Positions 57,187 to 64,000 of a DNA stretch of 64,000 nucleotides are shown piece after piece. Positions within the stretch are counted from its first letter, which is position 1. Every line of letters starts with the position of its first letter. Both the position numbers and the translations under genes were made by a program. The notes beneath the pieces are model-generated. The model was not told where the DNA came from. It was given only the letters and a program-made list of their open reading frames with translations, and ran no database searches. This DNA is from Polycyclovorans algicola TG408 (GTDB lineage: Bacteria > Pseudomonadota > Gammaproteobacteria > Nevskiales > Nevskiaceae): positions 490,830 through 554,829 of the forward strand of contig NZ_JOMH01000001.1 in NCBI RefSeq assembly GCF_000711245.1, read 5' to 3'.

Positions 57187-57435
57187 TCAGCCCCCGGCCA
57201 CAGGCGGTAACAGGGCAACCATCATGCCGTCTTCGAGGGACGTACGCCGCGACACGATCTGGTCATCAACGGCCAGTGCTGCGCGCTCCAGCGCTTCCCA
57301 CGCGTCGGGGAATCGGTCGCCGAGTGCGGCCACGGCATCGCCTAGGGTGGCGGTGTGGTCCGGCAGGGTCAGGGTAAGCGGTGCTTCCTGGCAGCGGCGC
57401 GTCAGGCCGCCGTAGAAGGCGAAGGTGATGTTCAT
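57187..57435 (-). CDS. moaD: Molybdopterin synthase sulphur carrier subunit MoaD
   Basis: 82 residues. MNITFAFYGGLTRRCQ is the first strand of the ubiquitin-like fold, VAALGDRFPDAWEALERAAL the helix, and the C-terminal LLPPVAGG ends in the Gly-Gly tail that carries the thiocarboxylate. The start lies 193 bp from moaA, further apart than the other genes of this run. Confidence 0.93.
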   Translation of the reverse strand: MNITFAFYGGLTRRCQEAPLTLTLPDHTATLGDAVAALGDRFPDAWEALERAALAVDDQIVSRRTSLEDGMMVALLPPVAGG

Positions 57436-57628
57436 GCGGCGGTTCAACTCCTGAAAATGTGCTGTGGCCATCCTTGGCTGTGCGTTCGCTGTGCCTGCGA
57501 GCCACTCCAGGTGGGAGCTCATAGATGCCATCCCTGGCGCGACGTGATCACTCGATTGACCCCCGGCCCGGCCTTCCCTGGCCGGGCGTTCGCGCTGCCT
57601 GCGCGCAGTGCGCGCAAAGCGCCAGCGC
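57436..57628. other. 193-bp spacer between moaA and moaD with a strong hairpin
   Basis: No gene. A perfect 8-bp stem, GCCCGGCC (57566-57573) and GGCCGGGC (57580-57587), with a 6-base loop, is followed by a GCGC-rich block (GCGCGCAGTGCGCGC) but no T-run on the transcribed strand. It could be a weak attenuator, a repeat, or RNA structure between the two genes. Confidence 0.45.
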
Positions 57629-58657
57629 TCACCCCCCCATCCCGTGCATGAGAATAGTCCGCTCCACCGGCCCGGGCTGCGCCGCGTACCCGGCCTGTTT
57701 GTGCCACACGGCGCGGTGCAGGGTTTCGGTGAGGGCATCGTCGTCAGCCCCGGCGCGCATCTGCGCACCCATCGGCGTGCCGGTTTGGGCGAACAGGCAC
57801 GTGAACAGTTCGCCGGTGGCGGTGAAGCGGATGCGGTCGCAACTGCCGCAGAACGGGTTGGACACGGTGGCGATCACACCGACGCGGTCCTGGCCGTCGA
57901 TGCGATAGCGGGTGGCGGGTTCAGCGCTGCGCGGCAGGGCTTCGACGGTGTGTTGGGTGCGCAGCACCGCCAGCACCTCGGCCTCGCTCATGACGGTTTC
58001 GGGACGCCACCGGCCCGGCTGGTCCAGCGGCATGTATTCGATGAAACGCAGGCTCAGATCCTGCTCCAGCGCCCAGCGCGTGAGCGGCAGAATCTGGTGG
58101 TCGTTGCGGTCGCGGATCAGGACGGCATTGAGCTTGACCGGCAGCCCGGCGGCGCGGGCGGCGTTGATGCCGCGCAGCACTGGCGCAATGGGACGGCCAG
58201 TGAGGGTCTCGAAAACGTCGGGATCAATGGCATCGAAGCTGATGTTCAGGTCATCGAGCCCGGCATCGGCCAGCGGCTGGGCCAGTTCGCCCAGGCGCTC
58301 GGCGTTGCTCGTCATCGACAGCCGCTGCAGGCCCGACGAACGCAGGGTTTGCAGGTCGGAGACGATGTCGCGCACGCCGGCGCGCAGCAGCGGCTCGCCG
58401 CCGGTGAGGCGAATGTGGGTGATGCCCTGATCCACCGCCAGCCGCGCCATTCGCAACAGCTCGGCGCGGGTCAGCAGGCTGGCCTTGGGCAGCCACACCG
58501 GGTGCTCCGGCATGCAGTAGCTGCACCTGAAGTTGCAGCGGTCGGTGAGCGACAGCCGCAGCTTGCGCTTCACCCGGCCGTGCTGGTCGCGCAGCCGGGC
58601 CGCGCCCTGCGTGGGGCGATCATTGGTGATGGGATCGGGTAAAACGGTGTCGAGCAC
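57629..58657 (-). CDS. moaA: GTP 3',8-cyclase MoaA
   Basis: 342 residues from a GTG at 58657 (VLDTVLPDPITNDRP). No ATG is present near the aligned start; the longer frame reaching 58765 runs through the modE region. The radical-SAM cluster is CNFRCSYC (C-x3-C-x2-C), followed by THIRLTGGEPLLRAGV. The C-terminal second cluster is NPFCGSCDRIRFTATGELFTC (C-x2-C-x13-C), split here. The protein ends with Gly-Gly (MHGMGG), needed for activity. It makes the first intermediate of molybdopterin from GTP. It faces modE across the operator at 58688. Confidence 0.95.
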   Translation of the reverse strand: MLDTVLPDPITNDRPTQGAARLRDQHGRVKRKLRLSLTDRCNFRCSYCMPEHPVWLPKASLLTRAELLRMARLAVDQGITHIRLTGGEPLLRAGVRDIVSDLQTLRSSGLQRLSMTSNAERLGELAQPLADAGLDDLNISFDAIDPDVFETLTGRPIAPVLRGINAARAAGLPVKLNAVLIRDRNDHQILPLTRWALEQDLSLRFIEYMPLDQPGRWRPETVMSEAEVLAVLRTQHTVEALPRSAEPATRYRIDGQDRVGVIATVSNPFCGSCDRIRFTATGELFTCLFAQTGTPMGAQMRAGADDDALTETLHRAVWHKQAGYAAQPGPVERTILMHGMGG

Positions 58658-58687
58658 GCTGCGCTGCTGGGTTGGCGGTCGGACTCG

Positions 58688-58711
58688 CGTTATACACCAC
58701 TGGACATAACG
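58688..58711. promoter_or_regulatory. ModE-type operator between moaA and modE
   Basis: CGTTAT and ATAACG, inverted and separated by exactly 12 bp (24 bp in all), match the half-site and spacing of the E. coli modA operator as I recall it (CGTTAT, 12 bp, ATAACG). The site ends one base before the modE ATG and lies 31 bp from the moaA GTG, so the bound repressor would control both. Binding is an inference. Confidence 0.7.
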
Positions 58712-58712
58712 A

Positions 58713-59087
58713 ATGAACACTACCCCCGCTTTGCCGCACTCACCTCCGCTTAAAGTGCACGCCAATTTCTGGCTGATGGCCGGTGATCAGAGCCTGGGCG
58801 GGCATGGCCGTATTGAGTTGCTGGAGCGGGTGCGTGACAGCGGCTCGATCCGGCAGGCGGCGCTGGCCATGGGCATGAGTTACCGCGCGGCATGGGGTGC
58901 GGTGCAGACCATGGAACGTCGGCTCGGCCAGCCGCTGGTCAACCGCGCGACCGGCGGCAAGGGTGGCGGCGGCGCGACCCTGAGCCCCGCAGGCCAGCGG
59001 CTGATCAAGGCCTATCGAGCGCTCGAGGCCGAACATGCGCGGCAGGTGGGTCGGCTCAACGCCAGGCTAGTCAAACTGCTGGCGTGA
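58713..59087 (+). CDS. modE: ModE-like regulator, DNA-binding domain only
   Basis: 124 residues. The LysR-type winged helix is RIELLERVRDSGSIRQAALA, MGMSYRAAWGAVQTME, RRLGQPLVNRATGGKGGGGA and TLSPAGQRLIKAYRALE, as in the N-terminal half of ModE. The C-terminal molybdate-binding (Mop) domains of E. coli ModE, about 130 residues, are absent. It could regulate the Mo genes constitutively or with a partner. The start sits immediately after the operator. Confidence 0.88.
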   Translation: MNTTPALPHSPPLKVHANFWLMAGDQSLGGHGRIELLERVRDSGSIRQAALAMGMSYRAAWGAVQTMERRLGQPLVNRATGGKGGGGATLSPAGQRLIKAYRALEAEHARQVGRLNARLVKLLA

Positions 59088-59092
59088 GTGGG

Positions 59093-59707
59093 TCAGCCCT
59101 GGGCCGGACCGGAGGCGTCGCCCGACAGCGACCGGGCGGCACGCGCCAGATCATCTGCGGTGTTGAGATTGAAAATATCGGCGCGCCAGCCGCGCACCGG
59201 CACCGCCACCGCACCCTCGGCGTGCAGCCAGTGACGCACCGCCCGCTGCTCGCCGTGCAGCCAGGTTTCAAGCCCCGGCCGCAGATCGCGGTGCAGCAGG
59301 CAGCAGGGATAGAGCGCGTCCTCACCAATCACCGCGTAGGCGGCGTGGGCTCGTGCGTCAGTGGCGGCGTTCATGAGCTGATCACCCAGATCCAGCGGCA
59401 GGCCCAGCGCGTCGCAAGGCACCACCAGCAGCCAATCGCCGGCGCAGTGATCAAGGCCGGCCAGTAGACCGGCCAGCGGCCCCGCAAAGCCCGGCACCGG
59501 GTCGGCAACCACCTGCCCGAAGCGCGCGTAGTCGGCTGGGTTGCGATTGGCGCTGATCAGCATTGTGGCCACCTGCGGCGACAACCGTTCGGCGACATGG
59601 GCGATCAGCGGCCGGTCGTGCAGCGGCACGAGACCCTTGTCGCGGCCGCCCAGCCGTTGGCCGCGACCCCCGGCGAGGATGAGCCCGGTGGGGCGTATGG
59701 CGCTCAT
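59093..59707 (-). CDS. mobA: Molybdenum cofactor guanylyltransferase MobA
   Basis: 204 residues. LILAGGRGQRLGGRDKGL is the nucleotide-binding start, then RPLIAHVAERLSP, LISANRNP, DPVPGFAGPLAGLLAGLDHC and LLVVPCDALGLPL (metal-binding Asp). It adds GMP to the Mo-cofactor for DMSO-reductase-type enzymes. The start overlaps the class-V enzyme's last codon (ATGA). Tail-to-tail with modE, 5 bp apart. Confidence 0.95.
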   Translation of the reverse strand: MSAIRPTGLILAGGRGQRLGGRDKGLVPLHDRPLIAHVAERLSPQVATMLISANRNPADYARFGQVVADPVPGFAGPLAGLLAGLDHCAGDWLLVVPCDALGLPLDLGDQLMNAATDARAHAAYAVIGEDALYPCCLLHRDLRPGLETWLHGEQRAVRHWLHAEGAVAVPVRGWRADIFNLNTADDLARAARSLSGDASGPAQG

Positions 59708-60837
59708 GTCGAGCTTGCCAACACATCGATCAGCCGGTCGATCTGGCCTTCTTTGATGTGCAAATACGGTGCGATGCGCAGCGCCCCGGCGCGGCTGGCA
59801 AGAATGCAGCCGGCCTCGCGTGCGGCAGCGGTGACGGCGGCCAGGCGGTCCGGCGGTGGCCGCCATGCGCAGAAGTGCGGCGCGTGGCCGGGTGTCAATC
59901 CGTCACCGAGGCCGCGCTGCGTCAGGCCGGTTTCAAGATGGCTGACGAGTGCGGCGACGCGGCTGCGAACCGCATCCAGCCCCCACGCCTGCATCTGGTC
60001 GATGGCCGCCAGCGACATCGGCACCAACAGGGGATGGGCGTGGGCACCAAAGTCGAAACGCCGGGCGCCGTCGCGGTATGCCGGGGTGGACACAAGCGAT
60101 GCAAAGTCGCCCTCCGCCTGCCGCGCAGCGATGCCGTGCTCCAGCGGCTGCCCCTGTTCACGCCAACGCGGCGCGGCCCACAGCCAGCCGAGGCCGTAAG
60201 CGCCGAGCAGCCATTTGTGGCCCGGGGCGATGACAAAGTCCGGCGCCAGGGCTTCGAAATCCAGCGGCAGGATGCCCAGTGACTGGCTGGCATCGATGAC
60301 CAGTGCGGCGCCTGCGGCGCGGGCGGCGAGGGCAATGCGTGGCAGATCCAGCAGCGCGCCATCGGCCCAGTGCGCGTGCGGCACGCTGACCACGGCGGTG
60401 TGGGCGTCAATGTGCTGCAGCACGGCGTGGGTCCAGTCCTGTCCGGGCTCGCAACAAGCTTGCTGCAGCACGGCGCCGACGCGTGTGCAGGCGTGCTCCC
60501 AGGCCAGCCGGTTCGACGGATGTTCGGCGGCCAGCACCACCACGGATTGGCCGGCGGCGAGGGGCAGGTTCAGCGCCGCCAGGCTCATGCCGTGACCCAC
60601 CGAGGGGCAAAAGGCCAGGGCATCGGGCGTGGTGCCGAGCAAGGACGCGGTGTTTCGACGCAGGTTTTCGACGGCGGCGTGCCAGTCGGCCTCACCCGTC
60701 TCCCAGGGGCGTGCGCTGGCGTGCAGGGCCGTGTGTGCTGCGGCGTTGACCGCGTGCAGGCGCGGGCCAGCGCCACAGGTGTTGAGGTAGATCACCTCGG
60801 GCGGCAGGTCGAACAGGGCGGTGTCATCGGGTGCCAT
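59704..60837 (-). CDS. Class-V aminotransferase-fold PLP enzyme, candidate EgtE-like C-S lyase
   Basis: 377 residues from the ATG at 60837 (MAPDDTALFD); an ATG at 60864 is also in frame. The fold-type I PLP pattern is present: YLNTCGAGPRL, SVGHGMSLAALNL, VVSVPHAHWADGALLDL, the Asp in LVIDASQSLGILPLDF and the Schiff-base Lys in IAPGHKWLLGAYGLGW (about 218). This is the EgtE/isopenicillin-epimerase/cysteine-desulphurase type. It is divergent from egtB with 112 bp between, and mobA follows by overlap. EgtE in mycobacteria is a class-V enzyme that releases ergothioneine from its sulphoxide. The assignment here is by context and fold; a desulphurase for Mo-cofactor sulphuration is an alternative. 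Confidence 0.75.
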   Translation of the reverse strand: MAPDDTALFDLPPEVIYLNTCGAGPRLHAVNAAAHTALHASARPWETGEADWHAAVENLRRNTASLLGTTPDALAFCPSVGHGMSLAALNLPLAAGQSVVVLAAEHPSNRLAWEHACTRVGAVLQQACCEPGQDWTHAVLQHIDAHTAVVSVPHAHWADGALLDLPRIALAARAAGAALVIDASQSLGILPLDFEALAPDFVIAPGHKWLLGAYGLGWLWAAPRWREQGQPLEHGIAARQAEGDFASLVSTPAYRDGARRFDFGAHAHPLLVPMSLAAIDQMQAWGLDAVRSRVAALVSHLETGLTQRGLGDGLTPGHAPHFCAWRPPPDRLAAVTAAAREAGCILASRAGALRIAPYLHIKEGQIDRLIDVLASST

Positions 60838-60949
60838 CCGCGCATGGTAATCGCGTCGTGCCATCGGACCGTAACCGGCTGCGTGCACCCTGCGTGCCGA
60901 TCTTTGGCATTCTGCGACTTCATTTTTTGCACACCGAAATCAGCCTTCC

Positions 60950-62221
60950 ATGCTTGACGTCCCATGCCATTTGCAGGCGCCGTCAGTGGCGGCCCCGGCA
61001 CAATCCCTGCTCGCAAAGTTTCGGGCGGTGCGCGCCCGCAGCCGTTTGCTGGCCGCTGGCCTCAGCGCCGAAGACGCCGCCTTGCAGTCGATGCCCGATG
61101 CCAGCCCAGCCAAGTGGCACCTGGCGCACACCACCTGGTTCTTCGAGCAGTTCGTGCTTGGCGCTGAGGCGGGTTACGTGCCGGTGCATCCACGCTGGGA
61201 CTACCTGTTCAACTCTTATTACCAGAGCGTGGGGCCGATGCACGCCAGGCCTCAGCGCGGCCTGTTGTCACGCCCGGGCTTCGACGAAGTGCTGGCCTAT
61301 CGTCACGAGGTTGAGGCCCGCATCGGCGATCTGCTCGCGCGCAGTGACGACCCCGAGCTGCTGCGGCGGATCACCCTGGGCCTGCACCACGAGCAGCAGC
61401 ATCAGGAGTTGCTGCTGACCGACATCAAGCATCTGTTCTCCCTGAATCCGCTGGAACCGGCGTTTAAGCCCGCGCCGTTGCAGGGGGTCTCTGCGGCGCT
61501 GCCGCTGCAATTCATCAACGGGATCGAGGGTATTCATCACATCGGTCATGACGGTGATGGTTTCGCCTTTGACTGCGAAACGCCGCGCCACCCAACACTG
61601 CTGCACCCGCATGCCCTCGCCAACCGGCCGGTGACCAACGGGGAGTACCGGGCCTTCATTGAAGACGGGGGGTATCGCAATCCGCTGCTGTGGTTGTCGG
61701 CAGGCTGGACCACCGTGCAGCAACAGGCTTGGATGCATCCGCTTTACTGGTCCGACGATCTTGAAACCGCGTTCACACTGGCCGGGCGGCAACCGCTGGA
61801 CCCGAATGCGCCGGTCTGCCACGTCAGCTATTTCGAAGCCGAGGCCTTTGCCCGCTGGGCCGGTGCCCGCCTGCCGACCGAAGCCGAGTGGGAAGTGGCC
61901 GCCGCCGGTCAAGCGGTGGCCGGTGGTTTTGCGGATACCGGGCACTACCACCCGCGCGCGGCGGCAACCGGCAGCGGCTTCCAACAGTTGTTCGGCGATG
62001 TGTGGGAATGGACCGCCAGCCCGTTCACCGCCTATCCCGGCTACCAGCCTTTACCCGGCGCACTGGGTGAGTACAACGGCAAGTTCATGTGCGGTCAGTT
62101 CGTGTTGCGCGGCGGCTCCTGCGCCACGCCCGAGAACCACGTGCGCGCCAGCTACCGCAACTTTTTCATGCCGCCGGACCGCTGGCAGTTCAGCGGCCTG
62201 CGACTGGCCCAAGACCGATGA
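60950..62221 (+). CDS. egtB: Ergothioneine biosynthesis protein EgtB (sulphoxide synthase)
   Basis: 423 residues. The N-terminal DinB-like domain supplies the iron ligands: His in KWHLAHTTWFFEQF and HX3HXE in GLHHEQQHQELLLTDIKH. The C-terminal formylglycine-type domain has FINGIEGIHHIG, HALANRPVTNGEYRAFIEDG, LPTEAEWEVAAAG and FGDVWEWTASPFTAYPGY. EgtB joins hercynine to a cysteine-type donor with oxygen, giving the sulphoxide. No egtA or egtC is present in the window, so a free-cysteine version is possible. TGA overlaps the egtD start (ATGA). Confidence 0.94.
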   Translation: MLDVPCHLQAPSVAAPAQSLLAKFRAVRARSRLLAAGLSAEDAALQSMPDASPAKWHLAHTTWFFEQFVLGAEAGYVPVHPRWDYLFNSYYQSVGPMHARPQRGLLSRPGFDEVLAYRHEVEARIGDLLARSDDPELLRRITLGLHHEQQHQELLLTDIKHLFSLNPLEPAFKPAPLQGVSAALPLQFINGIEGIHHIGHDGDGFAFDCETPRHPTLLHPHALANRPVTNGEYRAFIEDGGYRNPLLWLSAGWTTVQQQAWMHPLYWSDDLETAFTLAGRQPLDPNAPVCHVSYFEAEAFARWAGARLPTEAEWEVAAAGQAVAGGFADTGHYHPRAAATGSGFQQLFGDVWEWTASPFTAYPGYQPLPGALGEYNGKFMCGQFVLRGGSCATPENHVRASYRNFFMPPDRWQFSGLRLAQDR

Positions 62222-63195
62222 ACGACGCCGCCAACACCCACTTTGATCCGCCGGCCGACGCGCGCGCGCAGCTGCGCGCCGACGTTCGCGCCGGCCTCGC
62301 CCAAACCCCCAAGCGCCTGCCGTCCAAATATTTTTACGACACGCAGGGCTCCGAGCTGTTCGAGCAGATCTGCGAGCAGCCGGAGTACTACCTGACGCGC
62401 ACCGAGCTGGCGCTGCTGGAGGCCGAGGCGGCCCACATTGCAGACGCGGTGGGGCCCGGCGCGCTGGTGGTGGAATTTGGCAGCGGCAGCGGCATCAAGA
62501 CCGAATTGCTGCTGGCCGCCCTGCACGACCCGGTGGCGTTCGTGCCCATCGAGATCTCGCCGAGCGCGCTCAGCGGCAGTGTCGATCAATTGCAGGCGCG
62601 CTTCCCCGAGCTTGAGCTGATGCCCCTGTGTGCCGACTTCAATCAGCCGCTGCAAATGCCCGTGCCGCAGCGGCAACCGCAGCGGGTGTTGATCTTTTTT
62701 CCCGGTTCGACGCTCGGCAACTTTGAGCGTGCGCAAGCCATCAAGTTGCTCAAGGTGATGCATGCCGACATGGGCGAAAACGGCGCGGCACTGGTCGGCA
62801 TCGACCTGCAAAAAGAGCCCGCGCTGATCGAGGCGGCCTACAACGATGCCGCCGGCGTGACGGCCGCTTTCACGCTGAATCTGCTCACCCGCCTGAACCG
62901 CGAGTTGGGGACCGACTTCGACCTGCACCAATTCGCCCACCGCGCCCATTACAACGCCGAGATGGGCCGTATCGAAACCGCGCTGGTCAGCCAGTGCGCC
63001 CAGGAGGTGATGTTCGAAGGCCAGCCCGTCCGCTTTGCCGAAGGCGAGGCGATGCAGGTGGAGTACAGCTGCAAGTACGCCCCGCAGGACTTTGCCGACA
63101 TGGCGACTACCGCAGGGCTGCGCGTGACCCGCACCTGGACCGACCCCAACCAATGGTTTTCTCTGGTGATGCTGCAACACCTGACGTTCAGCTAG
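62218..63195 (+). CDS. egtD: L-histidine N-alpha-methyltransferase EgtD
   Basis: 325 residues. The family start LPSKYFYDTQGSELFEQICE is followed by the SAM motif LVVEFGSGSGIKTELLL, VPIEISPSALSGS, LIFFPGSTLGNF and YNAEMGRIETALVSQ. It trimethylates histidine to hercynine, the substrate of EgtB. It is coupled to egtB by a four-base overlap. The last residues, WTDPNQWFSLVMLQ, match the DUF2260/EgtD end. Confidence 0.95.
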   Translation: MNDAANTHFDPPADARAQLRADVRAGLAQTPKRLPSKYFYDTQGSELFEQICEQPEYYLTRTELALLEAEAAHIADAVGPGALVVEFGSGSGIKTELLLAALHDPVAFVPIEISPSALSGSVDQLQARFPELELMPLCADFNQPLQMPVPQRQPQRVLIFFPGSTLGNFERAQAIKLLKVMHADMGENGAALVGIDLQKEPALIEAAYNDAAGVTAAFTLNLLTRLNRELGTDFDLHQFAHRAHYNAEMGRIETALVSQCAQEVMFEGQPVRFAEGEAMQVEYSCKYAPQDFADMATTAGLRVTRTWTDPNQWFSLVMLQHLTFS

Positions 63196-63262
63196 CTACT
63201 GCACACTGCGCCGTCGCTGCAATGCAATGCACGGCGCACAAAACCAAACCAAGGAGAGGGAT

Positions 63263-63469
63263 ATGGGCGTTTCGAAACTACTGGGCCTGGTGCTGCTGGT
63301 CGGGGGCCTGATCGCGCTTTACTTCGGCTTTAACGCCACCGAAAGCCTGGGCGAACAGATGGTCGAAGGCGTGACCGGCAAGTTCACCGACAACACGATG
63401 CTCTATCTCGTGGGTGGCGGCGTGTCCGCTGCGGCCGGTCTGGCACTGCTGATCTTCGGCAAAAAGTAA
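63263..63469 (+). CDS. DUF3185 small membrane protein
   Basis: 68 residues, SD AAGGAGAGG at the right distance. Two hydrophobic helices, KLLGLVLLVGGLIALYFGF and TMLYLVGGGVSAAAGLALLI, with NATESLGEQMVEGVTGKFTD between, match DUF3185. The function is unknown; such proteins are inner-membrane. A strong terminator follows. Confidence 0.9.
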   Translation: MGVSKLLGLVLLVGGLIALYFGFNATESLGEQMVEGVTGKFTDNTMLYLVGGGVSAAAGLALLIFGKK

Positions 63470-63486
63470 GACCGGAGTTCGCCATG

Positions 63487-63514
63487 AAAAGCCCCGCTAC
63501 GGCGGGGCTTTTTT
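63487..63514 (+). terminator. Rho-independent terminator after DUF3185
   Basis: AAAAGCCCCGC (63487-63497) and GCGGGGCTTTT (63502-63512), loop TACG, T-run to 63514. Its A-run also suits the minus strand, so it may end the DUF427 transcript too. Confidence 0.88.
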
Positions 63515-63568
63515 GTGCGGTCGCTTCCATCGAACCCGCCTGCTGTCGAGCGGCTTCACGGGCAGACC

Positions 63569-63850
63569 CTATGGCCCGACCCGAACACCTTTCCAAAACG
63601 CCACCCGATTGCCAATCGACGCGGCCGCATCCTTCGGCTCGGGATAAAACCACGCGGCGTTGGCGTTGACCTGGCCGTCTGCCACCACATCGAAATAGTG
63701 CGCGGTGCCTTTCCAGCCACAGACGGTCTGGTGCGGCGACGCCGCGATGTGTTGCGGGTTGACGGCGTCCATCGGGAAGTAATGGTTGCCCTCCACCACC
63801 ACGGTGTCGTCGCTGTCGGCAATTACAACGTCATTCCAAATCGCTTTCAT
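63569..63850 (-). CDS. DUF427 domain protein
   Basis: 93 residues. The whole protein is a DUF427 domain: KAIWNDVVIADSDDTVVVEG, NHYFPMDAVNPQHI, ASPHQTVCGWKGTAHYFDVV, then NANAAWFYPEPKDAAASIGN and VAFWKGVRVGP. The Trp, His and Tyr pattern is conserved in the family. Its function is unknown. Confidence 0.92.
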   Translation of the reverse strand: MKAIWNDVVIADSDDTVVVEGNHYFPMDAVNPQHIAASPHQTVCGWKGTAHYFDVVADGQVNANAAWFYPEPKDAAASIGNRVAFWKGVRVGP

Positions 63851-63989
63851 GGGTCAATCCTGTGGACGCGGGAACAGGCGCTACCGTAGCCGATGTCCGG
63901 CCTGTGGCAATTACGCTAGGCTCCTGCGCGACAAAACGAACGCTGTCTGATCAGCGTCAACCAAAATGTGATGTGCCAGGGGAATCAAC

Positions 63990-64000
63990 ATGAGCAGTCC
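63990..64000 (+). CDS. Start of a gene cut by the window end
   Basis: ATG at 63990 with an AGGGGA ribosome site seven bases upstream; only MSS is visible. Nothing can be said about the product. Confidence 0.35.

Noticed and set aside
57629-58765. Longer MoaA starting at 58765
   Set aside because: The extra N-terminus would cross the operator and the modE coding start; the GTG at 58657 gives the normal length.

Overview
This 64-kb window looks like chromosomal DNA from a high-GC gammaproteobacterium. The combination of a Xanthomonas-like palindromic repeat, a twin-arginine glucan protein OpgD, YggX, SlyD, HrpA, CcdAB, a wax-ester-synthase/DGAT enzyme, a bacterial P450 and a StyC-like isomerase points to the Nevskiales/Xanthomonadales side of the class (Solimonas/Polycyclovorans-like). 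That placement is an inference from gene content, not from a phylogeny. The window is gene-dense, with many 1-4 bp start/stop overlaps (ATGA, GTGA), so several groups are probably translationally coupled operons.

Layout. 1-5.0 kb: the end of a hybrid sensor kinase, then a lipoprotein membrane-fusion protein and an RND pump. 5.0-9.9 kb: a VapBC-like toxin-antitoxin pair whose toxin gene overlaps hrpA; the hrpA reading frame carries in-frame palindromic repeat insertions. 9.95-18.4 kb: a glycan island with seven glycosyltransferase reading frames and a FkbM methyltransferase. Three glycosyltransferase types occur twice each, one copy is broken by a nonsense codon, and an IS630 element sits in the stop codon of another gene. 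18.5-21.1 kb: opgD and a further putative transferase. 21.2-24.1 kb: a StyC-like membrane isomerase, a WS/DGAT acyltransferase and chromosomal ccdAB, the last placed directly in front of pyrF-hemE. 25.9-31.6 kb: an acyltransferase, PhoX, a P450, SlyD and an unknown protein. 31.7-40.8 kb: rmuC, a TonB receptor, aldehyde dehydrogenase with DUF779 and a thioredoxin-like protein, a small lipoprotein, a hydrolase, yggX and mutY. 40.8-48.6 kb: AsmA, thiS, tRNA-Gly(CCC), dusC, a MaoC-fold protein, and two paralogous outer-membrane barrels flanking a serine hydrolase. 48.7-53.7 kb: pirin, GFA, LysE, DUF4326, OPT transporter, AcpH-like and cupin genes.

53.7-59.7 kb is a molybdenum-cofactor locus: moeA, a TauE-like exporter, a moaC-moaB fusion, moaE, moaD and moaA on the minus strand, with a short modE divergent from moaA across a near-perfect ModE-type operator, and mobA beyond. 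59.7-63.2 kb is a probable ergothioneine locus: egtB-egtD on the plus strand, divergent from a class-V PLP enzyme that is a candidate EgtE-like C-S lyase. The window ends with a DUF3185 protein, a DUF427 protein and the first codons of another gene.

The items most worth following up are the repeat-expanded HrpA helicase core, the EgtE candidate, the duplicated glycosyltransferase island with its nonsense codon and IS630 insertion, the two toxin-antitoxin modules wired to housekeeping genes, and a ModE operator controlled by a ModE that lacks its molybdate-sensing half. I saw no CRISPR array, prophage, rRNA or replication origin.
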